NCBI GenBank assembly: GCA_027036655.1
Contig: JALWEC010000079.1
Location: forward strand, 1 to 5,197
Source: Melioribacteraceae bacterium
GTDB taxonomy: Bacteria; Bacteroidota; Ignavibacteria; Ignavibacteriales; Melioribacteraceae
Reading direction: 5' to 3'
Length of the DNA stretch: 5,197 nucleotides
The translations under genes were made by a program, and so were the position numbers. The notes beneath the pieces are model-generated. The model made no database searches. It was not told the DNA's origin and worked only from the letters and a program-made list of their open reading frames with translations. Below, one piece after another: positions 1 to 5,164 of this stretch; within the stretch, counting starts at the first letter, position 1, and each line of letters starts with the position of its first letter.

Positions 1-1
1 C

Positions 2-940
2 CGGGAAGTTGATTTATCTTTAATTAAGAGGGAAAAAATTTCAAATATAATCGTCTCGGGTTTGGGCGGTTCGGCAATCGGAGGAGATTTAATCGCGGAT
101 TTTACAAACGGTGAGTTGAAGCTGCCGTACTTTGTAAACAGGAACTACGGCTTGCCCGCTTTTGCCGATGAAAATACACTTGTAATCGCATCTTCTTATT
201 CCGGCAACACTGAGGAAACGCTTTCCGCAGTTGAGGAAGCCGTAAAGAGAGGAGCGCAGATTGTCGCCGTTACTACGGGAGGAAAATTAAAAACTTTTGC
301 CGAAGAAAACAACATTCCCACATTTCTGATGCAGGGCGGTTTTCAGCCGCGATTTGCGCTCTATTCCAGTTTTTTTGGTTTGCTGAAAGTCTTACAAGGA
401 CTCGGGCTTATTCCGGAACAGTCAGAGTTTGTTTCCCGAATTATTGATTTGGTTAAGGAAAAGGGAAGCGAATATTCGGCGGGAGGCAACTCGGCTATTT
501 CAAATGCGGAAAATCTCACCGGATTTATTCCCGTTATCTATGGCGTTTCCGGCTCGACTGCGACTTTGGCTGTTAGATTGAAAGGGGAATTTAACGAAAA
601 TTCAAAGTTGCATGCTTTCTGTAATTTCCTTCCGGAGATGAATCACAATGAAATAATCGGTTGGGAAACCTTTGATTCCGCACAACTTAACGCAAAAGCC
701 ATTTTCTTTGAGGATGAGATTTATCATCCTCAGATCAAAAAGAGAATCGAACTCTCGAAAGGACTGATAAAGAAAGCAGGCGCGGAAACGGTTGTGATCA
801 GCAGCCGCGAGAATGATTTTAAAGTCAGATTGTTTGATATGGTTTATCTCGGGGATTGGATTTCGTACTATTTGGCGTTAATTAGGAAAAAAGATCCTAC
901 GGAAATCGACAATATTATTTTTCTTAAGGAAAATTTGTAA
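2..940 (+). CDS. Bifunctional phosphoglucose/phosphomannose isomerase, 5'-truncated by window edge
   Basis: Cytosolic enzyme interconverting glucose-6-P and fructose-6-P, and mannose-6-P and fructose-6-P, at the entry to glycolysis and nucleotide-sugar synthesis. The frame is open to the left edge. 312 residues are visible and roughly 20-40 are probably missing, since relatives are about 300-350 aa. The TTG at 62 lies inside the conserved GLGGSAIGGD loop, where Met is usual in place of this Leu, so it is not the start. Visible in order (residue 1 = codon at base 2): the SIS-domain phosphosugar loop SSYSGNTEE near residues 64-72, the TTGG turn near 91-94, then the family-specific second half with NENSK (Glu199) and NHNE (His215). 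The 16-residue gap between these two equals that of the catalytic Glu/His pair as I recall it from the Pyrobaculum aerophilum enzyme. The C-terminal DWISYYLALIRKKDPTEID block and a late Lys (309) fit the bact-PGI_C domain. The family call is secure; substrate preference is inferred. Confidence 0.93.
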   Translation, partial: REVDLSLIKREKISNIIVSGLGGSAIGGDLIADFTNGELKLPYFVNRNYGLPAFADENTLVIASSYSGNTEETLSAVEEAVKRGAQIVAVTTGGKLKTFAEENNIPTFLMQGGFQPRFALYSSFFGLLKVLQGLGLIPEQSEFVSRIIDLVKEKGSEYSAGGNSAISNAENLTGFIPVIYGVSGSTATLAVRLKGEFNENSKLHAFCNFLPEMNHNEIIGWETFDSAQLNAKAIFFEDEIYHPQIKKRIELSKGLIKKAGAETVVISSRENDFKVRLFDMVYLGDWISYYLALIRKKDPTEIDNIIFLKENL

Positions 941-947
941 ATAAGAC

Positions 948-976
948 TTGTATTATTTTTCAGAAAATTCTATATT
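948..976 (+). promoter_or_regulatory. Candidate promoter for the tRNA-Gly/tRNA-Cys transcript
   Basis: TTGTAT at 948-953 and TATATT at 971-976 are separated by 17 bases; the -10 matches the sigma70 consensus at 5 of 6 positions and the -35 at only 3 of 6. The same stretch also fits the Bacteroidetes-type layout: TTG at 948-950, 20 bases, then TATATTTC, which is 7 of 8 to TAnnTTTG. Transcription would start near 983-985, about 40 bases before the mature tRNA-Gly. The site lies just after the isomerase stop codon, so the tRNAs need not depend on readthrough from that gene. This is a prediction from sequence only. Confidence 0.4.
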
Positions 977-977
977 T

Positions 978-1001
978 CAAATCGTTTTTGAAACGAATTT
1001 G
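978..1001 (+). other. Inverted repeat between isomerase gene and tRNA-Gly
   Basis: CAAATCGTTT (978-987) can pair with AAACGAATTTG (991-1001) around a TTG loop, with one bulged A at 996. That gives ten base pairs, mostly A-T. No T-run follows, so it is a poor intrinsic terminator for the isomerase gene. It could shape the 5' leader of the tRNA precursor or act as a weak mRNA 3'-end structure. Confidence 0.3.
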
Positions 1002-1023
1002 TTCTGATAAAGATTGACTTAAC

Positions 1024-1095
1024 GCGGGAGTAGCTCAGTGGTAGAGCACAACCTTGCCAAGGTTGGGGTCGCGGGTTCGACCCCCGTCTCCCGCT
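1024..1095 (+). tRNA. tRNA-Gly (anticodon GCC)
   Basis: A 72-base cloverleaf reads out completely. The acceptor stem is GCGGGAG (1024-1030) with CTCCCGC (1088-1094), and the discriminator is U at 1095, as expected for bacterial tRNA-Gly. The D-stem is GCTC/GAGC. The anticodon stem CAACC/GGTTG encloses the loop TTGCCAA, with anticodon GCC at 1056-1058 reading GGC and GGU. The T-arm GCGGG-TTCGACC-CCCGT has one G-U pair. No CCA is encoded (TCTA follows), so a CCA-adding enzyme is needed. It is followed at once by a terminator-like hairpin and then tRNA-Cys. Confidence 0.98.
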
Positions 1096-1097
1096 CT

Positions 1098-1124
1098 AAA
1101 ATCCACTTCGGTGGATTTTTCTTT
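1098..1124 (+). terminator. Terminator-like hairpin with UUCG loop, between the two tRNA genes
   Basis: AAAATCCAC (1098-1106) pairs perfectly with GTGGATTTT (1111-1119) around TTCG (1107-1110). This is the very stable C(UUCG)G tetraloop type. A T-run TTTTTCTTT spans 1116-1124, interrupted by one C. The form is that of a Rho-independent terminator. It begins three bases after the tRNA-Gly 3' end, so it could end a monocistronic tRNA-Gly transcript, terminate only part of the polymerases, or guide 3'-end trimming of a Gly-Cys precursor. Confidence 0.75.
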
Positions 1125-1146
1125 ATCCGTTTATTTGTAGTTTATT

Positions 1147-1220
1147 GGCGGCGTGGCCAAGTGGTCTAAGGCGTGGGTCTGCAAAACCCTTATTCGTCGG
1201 TTCGAATCCGACCGCCGCCT
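1147..1220 (+). tRNA. tRNA-Cys (anticodon GCA)
   Basis: A 74-base cloverleaf is visible. The acceptor stem is GGCGGCG (1147-1153) with CGCCGCC (1213-1219), and the discriminator is U at 1220, an identity element for cysteine. The anticodon loop is CTGCAAA with GCA at 1181-1183, reading UGC and UGU. The T-arm is GTCGG-TTCGAAT-CCGAC. The anticodon stem has four good pairs; its outermost position is a U-U mismatch (1174 with 1190). No CCA is encoded. Only 22 bases separate it from the preceding hairpin's T-run, with no convincing promoter there, so it is probably made by readthrough from the tRNA-Gly promoter. Confidence 0.97.
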
Positions 1221-1241
1221 CAAAATTTAATCTTACCTTTT

Positions 1242-1276
1242 AGTTAACAGTGAACAGTTATCAGTTATGAGTGATG
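1242..1276. repeat. Five-unit 7-bp degenerate tandem repeat (AGTKAWS)
   Basis: Five contiguous heptamers each fit AGT(T/G)A(A/T)(C/G), the first being AGTTAAC and the second AGTGAAC, and a sixth partial unit starts with AG. The first three bases and the fifth are invariant in all five units. The array starts 22 bases after tRNA-Cys. Similar heptamer strings are, from memory, frequent in intergenic DNA of several bacterial phyla; their function is unknown. Confidence 0.75.
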
Positions 1277-1294
1277 AGAAACATCAATCGTAAA

Positions 1295-1326
1295 TTACCT
1301 TTAAGCCGACTCCTCTTTTAAGGTAA
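1295..1326 (-). terminator. Weak inverted repeat, possible terminator of the response regulator transcript
   Basis: TTACCTT (1295-1301) pairs with AAGGTAA (1320-1326) over an 18-base loop. Read on the minus strand, the stem is followed by only TTT, and it lies about 160 bases past the response regulator stop codon. On the plus strand it is followed by A-rich sequence. It is at best a weak terminator and could be chance. Confidence 0.2.
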
Positions 1327-1364
1327 AAATAAACAATCCTCGATTTTTTCACGCAAACAATAGA

Positions 1365-1392
1365 ACACGGATGACACAGATTCATACGGATG
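1365..1392. repeat. Three-unit 9-10 bp degenerate repeat (ACACGGATG type)
   Basis: Three successive units follow the pattern A(C/T)AC(G/A)GAT(G/T): ACACGGATG, then a ten-base variant ending in TTC, then ATACGGATG. The unit length alternates 9, 10, 9. This motif resembles strings of 'ACACGGAT' that I recall from intergenic regions of FCB-group genomes, though I cannot check that here. Confidence 0.55.
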
Positions 1393-1398
1393 CGAACA

Positions 1399-1438
1399 AA
1401 ACCTTTAAACCTCTAAACTGGTAAACGCCTAAATTCAT
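1399..1438. repeat. Five-unit 8-bp degenerate tandem repeat (AAAC-N4)
   Basis: Five contiguous octamers begin AAAC, AAAC, AAAC, AAAC, AAAT, spaced exactly eight bases apart; the first two are AAACCTTT and AAACCTCT. Four of the five end in T at position 8 and all keep the A-run in phase. The other positions vary freely, which suggests an old decaying array or a phase-constrained signal rather than recent slippage. Confidence 0.7.
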
Positions 1439-1484
1439 TATCTACCACGGTGGATGTGAATTACCGAGATTGAAAAACTCTACA

Positions 1485-2894
1485 TTACTTCTCAAGTTCA
1501 AAATGTTTAAGCATATTCAGCAAACCTTGATAACTCAATCCGAGATGTTCGGCAGTTTTCTTTTTGTTGCCGTTATAATCTTTAAGAACTTTCATCACCA
1601 TCCACTTTTTAGCTTCATCCAATTCATCCATGTTAAATGAGGAAAAGCGGAAGTTTTTGTCGTGTCCGTTCAGTGGATATCCCGAATTAATAAGCTCTGT
1701 AATTTCTCGGGAGTTAATTTCATCGCCGAATAAGCAAATGGTTTTAATTATATTTGCGAACTGCCTGATGTTCCCGGGCCAGCTGTTTTCCATAAAGAGT
1801 TTCATCAAATCTTTGGAAATTATTGATGAATCTTTTTTTATTTCAAACTGCCTGCAGAATTTCTCGGCATAATATTCGGCAAGGAGAGGAATGTCTTCTT
1901 CTCTTTCCCTTAGAGGAGGGAGAGTAATAACGGTGGAAGCCAATCTGTGGAACAAATCCTGTCTCAAATACTTTGAATTCTTGATATCATCCAAAGTCCT
2001 GTTTGACGAAGATAAAAATACTACATCGACATCTACCCATTCCTTTGAACCGATTCGTCTGACTTTTTGTGATTCGATAACTCTTAACAATTTTGCCTGT
2101 AAACTTTGGGGAATTTCAGTAATTTCATCCAAGAATAAAGTACCGCCGTGCGCAGCTTCAACCAAACCGGCTCGGCTTTCATTGGCGTTTGTAAACGCTC
2201 CTTTAATGTAGCCGAAAAGCTCCGATTCGAAAAGCGTAGGGGAAAGCGCAGCACAATTAATGGCGACAAAGGGCCCGTTTTTTCTCGGTCCGGCGCGATG
2301 GATATATCTTGCGAGGAGTTCTTTACCCGTTCCCGTTTCTCCGGTTATCAGAGTGTGTACTGAGAATGCGGCGATTTTATCTGCTCTTCTTAAAATTGCC
2401 TTTAACCCCTCGGAATTCCCGATGATTTTATATTTATCGTTTGGTTCAACGCTTATTTGTTTTTTCAGAAACTTATTCTCAAGTTCCAATTTTTCGCGGA
2501 GACGCTCGTTTTCTTCTCTTAAAGATTTTTCTCTCAGAGCAAGATTGATTGTATGGTGGAGTTCTTCTTCCGCGTAAGGTTTTTTCAAAACATCGTTCAC
2601 GCCGATTCTAAGGGCTTCGGTAACGCGCTCCTCATTCGTATAACCGGAAACCAGAATTGTGGAAATATCGAGATTTTTTTCATTGATATATTTAACGATG
2701 TCCAACCCGGTTTTGTCGGGAAGCATAATGTCGCTGACCAACAAATCAATCTTTTCCGCTTCCAGTTTTTCAACGGCTTTTTTATAATTACATGCAAGAA
2801 GTGTATTGTATTTACCTTGCAGCGATAAGTGTAAATTTTCCAAAGCGTCTTCGTTATCTTCAACAATCAGAATGGTAAATTCTTTTTCCCTCAT
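1485..2894 (-). CDS. NtrC-family sigma54-dependent response regulator
   Basis: Cytoplasmic transcription activator, 469 aa, usual for the family. The receiver domain is about residues 6-120, with acidic pocket ED near 12-13, phospho-acceptor Asp55 in LLVSDIMLP, Ser83 and Lys105. A charged coiled-coil linker follows at about 120-147. The AAA+ sigma54-interaction domain spans about 155-390: Walker A GETGTGKE (185-192), loop GAFTNA (232-237, normally GAFTGA), Walker B LFLDE (Asp256, Glu257), arginine-finger region RQDLFHR (311-317), and sensor II WPGNIR (372-377). A Fis-type helix-turn-helix lies at about 443-466 (NKKKTAEHLGLSYQGLLNML). All ATPase residues look intact. The start follows the kinase stop by 9 bases and has a strong ribosome site. 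It is probably phosphorylated by the upstream kinase and then oligomerises to open sigma54 promoters. Target genes are not visible. The Asn in the GAFTGA loop raises doubt about normal sigma54 contact. Confidence 0.95.
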   Translation of the reverse strand: MREKEFTILIVEDNEDALENLHLSLQGKYNTLLACNYKKAVEKLEAEKIDLLVSDIMLPDKTGLDIVKYINEKNLDISTILVSGYTNEERVTEALRIGVNDVLKKPYAEEELHHTINLALREKSLREENERLREKLELENKFLKKQISVEPNDKYKIIGNSEGLKAILRRADKIAAFSVHTLITGETGTGKELLARYIHRAGPRKNGPFVAINCAALSPTLFESELFGYIKGAFTNANESRAGLVEAAHGGTLFLDEITEIPQSLQAKLLRVIESQKVRRIGSKEWVDVDVVFLSSSNRTLDDIKNSKYLRQDLFHRLASTVITLPPLREREEDIPLLAEYYAEKFCRQFEIKKDSSIISKDLMKLFMENSWPGNIRQFANIIKTICLFGDEINSREITELINSGYPLNGHDKNFRFSSFNMDELDEAKKWMVMKVLKDYNGNKKKTAEHLGLSYQGLLNMLKHFELEK

Positions 2895-2897
2895 CTT

Positions 2898-2903
2898 CTC
2901 CTC
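2898..2903 (-). promoter_or_regulatory. Shine-Dalgarno site of the response regulator gene
   Basis: GAGGAG on the minus strand lies directly after the kinase TGA (2904-2906) and three bases before the ATG at 2892-2894. It fixes the start codon and suggests translational coupling to the kinase. Strong SD use argues against typical Bacteroidia, which mostly lack it. Confidence 0.7.
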
Positions 2904-5036
2904 TCATTTAACCGGTATTATTAATTTAACAATTGCGCCATTTTCATAATTGGCAATATTTATTTTTCCATCATACTTGCTTATTAATTGATTAATTATC
3001 CAAAGACCGAGTCCGGTTCCTTTCCCTTTTTCTTTTGATGTAATAAAAGCGTTCATCGAGTTTTTTAGCATTTCTTCGCTGAAACCTGTCCCCGTGTCTT
3101 TAACAATTAAAATACAATTATCGTCTTCTTCAAATGCATATATAATAATTTCGCGGTCTTTGTCATTTTCTTCAATCGAATCTCTTGCATTTGTTAAAAG
3201 GTTGTTAAGAACTTGGCTCATTTCAACATATCCGATATTAAGATTACGCGAGCAATTAATATCTGTTTTGATATTAATTTTATACATATAGAATTGATTT
3301 CCGTAGAGCGTAATCCAGTCGTCAACAACTTGTTGCAATGAGCAAGAATTTCCCCCGGAAGTTTCATTTCTCGCTGAAAGTAAAAACTTCTCGGTTAAGG
3401 ATTTCATCCTTCTGGATGCCTTCAAGATTAATTTCAAATTCGGATCATCTCTCATTTCTATTTTTGAATCATAAATTCTTTCAGCGCTGTTAAGTATTGC
3501 TCCCAACGGACTGTTAAGTTCATGCGCTATTCCCGCGGAAATAGTACCGAGTACTGCAAGCCGTTCGCTTTGAATCAGTTTAGCCGTTGTCTCTTCAAGC
3601 TCCTTAGTCTGAATAAGCAACTTTTTTCGGGATATTTTCATCGTATAAATCCAGAGAAACAGAATTACAATGATGATGATTGAAAAGGCGACAACAATAA
3701 AAAAGTAAAATTTTTGTGTTACTCTATCCCAAAACGGAGTTTTTACCAATTTATACTGGAGAACTCTATCATCCATGGTTATTTGAAATAAATCGACTGA
3801 ATTTAGATATGGATGCCACCAATTCAATGGACCGGGTAGTTTGGCTATTACATTAAAATCTTGGTCTAACAGTAAAAATGCACCTTCTTTATTCACCATG
3901 TAATATTTCTCTTGCCCCTTCTTTACTTCATACCACGGAAAATAATCATTAGCAAAGGGAGTTATTGAAAAATTGTCGTAAGAGAAAATAAAGTTTTTTC
4001 CATTCAAACCAAAAAGAGCCATATCTGATAATGGGAATAGATATTTATCAGCTTTAATAAGTTCTTTAAATTTATATCCGTCGGGATTAAACTCAACAGT
4101 CCCAAAATGTTTCCAAGTATCATTTTTTGATTGTCTGTGATAATAATTAAGAAAATCTTTCCCTTTTCTTTTAAAATATTGTACCCAAGTTGAAACCGGA
4201 CCGAATTTTTCTCTTTTAACTTCTTTACCGTTACTTAAATCAAGAATAACGAAATAGCTTAGAGTGTCGGTGGAGTAATCGGGAGCGTTTTCATCAAGAG
4301 AGGATTTTAATACCGACTCTCCATCAAAATTATATAATTTACCCTTTGACTTAAAACAGAAATTATCGACAGCGCTTGTGAAGTAGTATAAATAGAGCTT
4401 ATTGTTGACCTCTTTTACCGGAAAGCTTGTTGTTAAATAATCGGCGGTAAAATGTTTCCAGAGGATTTTCTTTTTTTTGAAGGAGTAAAGAAACTGCCCC
4501 CGTAAAAAAGCATCCTCCTTAAAAGGTGAAATTTCGGAGAATGTTATTAAAATTTCTCCCCTCTTCTTTAACGGTTTTTCAATATGGTAAAAAATATTCC
4601 CAAAATAAAAATTACTGGAAATCTTAAATTTCCCGATTTCCAAACCTCTGATTTTATTGCTTGGATCGACAAGTATGAGATGGAGGTTGTAGTTTTCGGA
4701 ATAAGCAAAAATCAGTTCATCGTATCCGTCGTTGTCAATATCTTGAACGAAAGTAAACCGGCTTACTCTGGAATTTGTGAGTGAAAAGTTGTAGTTATTG
4801 TCTTCAAGCGATAGATTAGGTCTTTCAAAAACAATTGAAGAATAATTGTCGTTTGAATTAATAATATTTACTAAAGTTAATTGTTTTTGGCTAAAAAATT
4901 TTCCCTCGGCAATAATATTTTGGAAAGCTTTGTCGCTTGGTTCCAGATGGTATGGAGGTTTTAACCATTGGGAGAGGAGTGTGTTACTCATCAGCAAGAG
5001 ATAAACAAAAAGAATATTTATAAATCTAAACTTCAT
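2904..5036 (-). CDS. Membrane sensor histidine kinase with FG-GAP-like periplasmic domain
   Basis: 710 aa. The hydrophobic N-terminus (about 5-22, ending LLSQ) is a signal peptide or anchor. Residues about 24-441 form a periplasmic sensor rich in aromatic and beta-strand sequence. It contains a calcium-type loop DIDNDGYDE (99-107) as in FG-GAP/VCBS propellers, and strand pairs such as YFVILDLSNGKEV (261-273). One membrane helix lies at 443-466, then a coiled coil (about 468-495). HisKA follows with phospho-acceptor His505 in AHELNSP. HATPase_c has an N-box NNLLTNARDS (Asn616), G1 DTGTG (647-651), an F-box near AFITS (663-667), and G2 GKGTGLGL (671-678). All catalytic motifs are present, so it should autophosphorylate and pass phosphate to the regulator encoded next. 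No PAS or HAMP domain is evident. The ligand is unknown. The start is chosen because the signal peptide begins there, although its ribosome site is poor. The sensor half looks more AT-rich than the regulator gene. Confidence 0.92.
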   Translation of the reverse strand: MKFRFINILFVYLLLMSNTLLSQWLKPPYHLEPSDKAFQNIIAEGKFFSQKQLTLVNIINSNDNYSSIVFERPNLSLEDNNYNFSLTNSRVSRFTFVQDIDNDGYDELIFAYSENYNLHLILVDPSNKIRGLEIGKFKISSNFYFGNIFYHIEKPLKKRGEILITFSEISPFKEDAFLRGQFLYSFKKKKILWKHFTADYLTTSFPVKEVNNKLYLYYFTSAVDNFCFKSKGKLYNFDGESVLKSSLDENAPDYSTDTLSYFVILDLSNGKEVKREKFGPVSTWVQYFKRKGKDFLNYYHRQSKNDTWKHFGTVEFNPDGYKFKELIKADKYLFPLSDMALFGLNGKNFIFSYDNFSITPFANDYFPWYEVKKGQEKYYMVNKEGAFLLLDQDFNVIAKLPGPLNWWHPYLNSVDLFQITMDDRVLQYKLVKTPFWDRVTQKFYFFIVVAFSIIIIVILFLWIYTMKISRKKLLIQTKELEETTAKLIQSERLAVLGTISAGIAHELNSPLGAILNSAERIYDSKIEMRDDPNLKLILKASRRMKSLTEKFLLSARNETSGGNSCSLQQVVDDWITLYGNQFYMYKINIKTDINCSRNLNIGYVEMSQVLNNLLTNARDSIEENDKDREIIIYAFEEDDNCILIVKDTGTGFSEEMLKNSMNAFITSKEKGKGTGLGLWIINQLISKYDGKINIANYENGAIVKLIIPVK

Positions 5037-5050
5037 TAACCCGCATATTT

Positions 5051-5080
5051 TTTATACCGCCAAATAAAAAATTACAAAAA
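5051..5080 (-). promoter_or_regulatory. Weak candidate promoter for the kinase-regulator operon
   Basis: On the minus strand TATAAA (5056-5051) resembles a -10 box. A -35 could be TTGTAA (5077-5072, 15-base spacer) or TTTTTG (5080-5075, 18-base spacer); neither is good. The transcript would start near 5044, leaving a leader of under ten bases and no clear Shine-Dalgarno site. I looked for a sigma54 -24/-12 site (GG, ten bases, GC) in this gap and did not find one. Confidence 0.2.
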
Positions 5081-5126
5081 TTTCTTGAATAATCAAAAAA
5101 TCGGTTCAACACTTTTTCGTAAAAAA

Positions 5127-5143
5127 TATCAACTTAGTTTATA
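5127..5143. promoter_or_regulatory. Palindromic operator-like site, copy 1
   Basis: TATCAACT-T-AGTTTATA is a 17-base near-palindrome with one mismatched pair (5130 with 5140). The symmetry extends through flanking A- and T-runs to 5122-5148. The left half is identical to that of copy 2. It lies about 91-107 bases upstream of the kinase start codon, in a position suited to an activator or repressor site. The binding protein is unknown; the regulator encoded in this operon is one candidate. Confidence 0.55.
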
Positions 5144-5147
5144 TTTT

Positions 5148-5164
5148 TATCAACTGAGTTGATA
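5148..5164. promoter_or_regulatory. Palindromic operator-like site, copy 2
   Basis: TATCAACT-G-AGTTGATA is a perfect 17-base palindrome with 8-base arms and one central base. Its centre (5156) is 21 bases from that of copy 1 (5135), two helical turns, so two dimers would sit on the same face of the DNA. Only 33 bases remain to the window edge, so the pair could also serve a divergent gene outside the window. Confidence 0.65.

Larger units (their letters stand above)
1221..1484. other. Convergent intergenic region with short-period repeats, no gene seen
   Basis: This 264-base gap separates the plus-strand tRNAs from the 3' end of the minus-strand response regulator gene. I see no credible coding frame. 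It holds three degenerate tandem arrays (listed separately) and weak inverted repeats at 1295-1326 and 1440-1455. The latter pairs ATCTAC with GTGGAT around CACG. There is no strong intrinsic terminator for either converging transcript. The 3' end of a tRNA gene is a common integration site, but I find no duplicated tRNA end or integrase here. Confidence 0.7.

Noticed and set aside
62..64. TTG as the start codon of the isomerase gene
   Set aside because: It lies within the conserved glycine-rich phosphosugar-binding loop, and the frame continues upstream to the window edge with sequence expected for the family.
1221..1484. Integration site or decayed mobile element after tRNA-Cys
   Set aside because: No duplicated tRNA 3' end, no integrase or transposase fragment and no terminal inverted repeats are visible; only short-period repeats occur.
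1891..2211. Open frame of about 106 codons on the plus strand inside the response regulator gene
   Set aside because: It is antisense to well-conserved AAA+ motifs, has no recognisable protein features, and is explained by the coding strand opposite. The other plus-strand frames within 1630-2828, 3094-3291 and 4584-4784, and the minus-strand frames at 2084-2269 and 2597-2866, are rejected for the same kind of reason.
5026..5046. Six-codon minus-strand frame starting at the ATG at 5046-5044 and overlapping the kinase start
   Set aside because: There is no ribosome site and it is too short to support. The kinase start at 5036 fits the signal peptide.
5122..5148. Rho-independent terminator for a minus-strand gene entering from the right
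   Set aside because: The stem is almost all A-T with a mismatch, the copies are duplicated at helical spacing, and no coding frame is seen arriving from the right. An operator is the simpler reading.
5127..5164. FNR/CRP-type box (TTGAT-N4-ATCAA) in the twin palindromes
   Set aside because: The half-sites are in the opposite order (ATCAA-N5-TTGAT), and no pair spanning the two sites has the right spacing.
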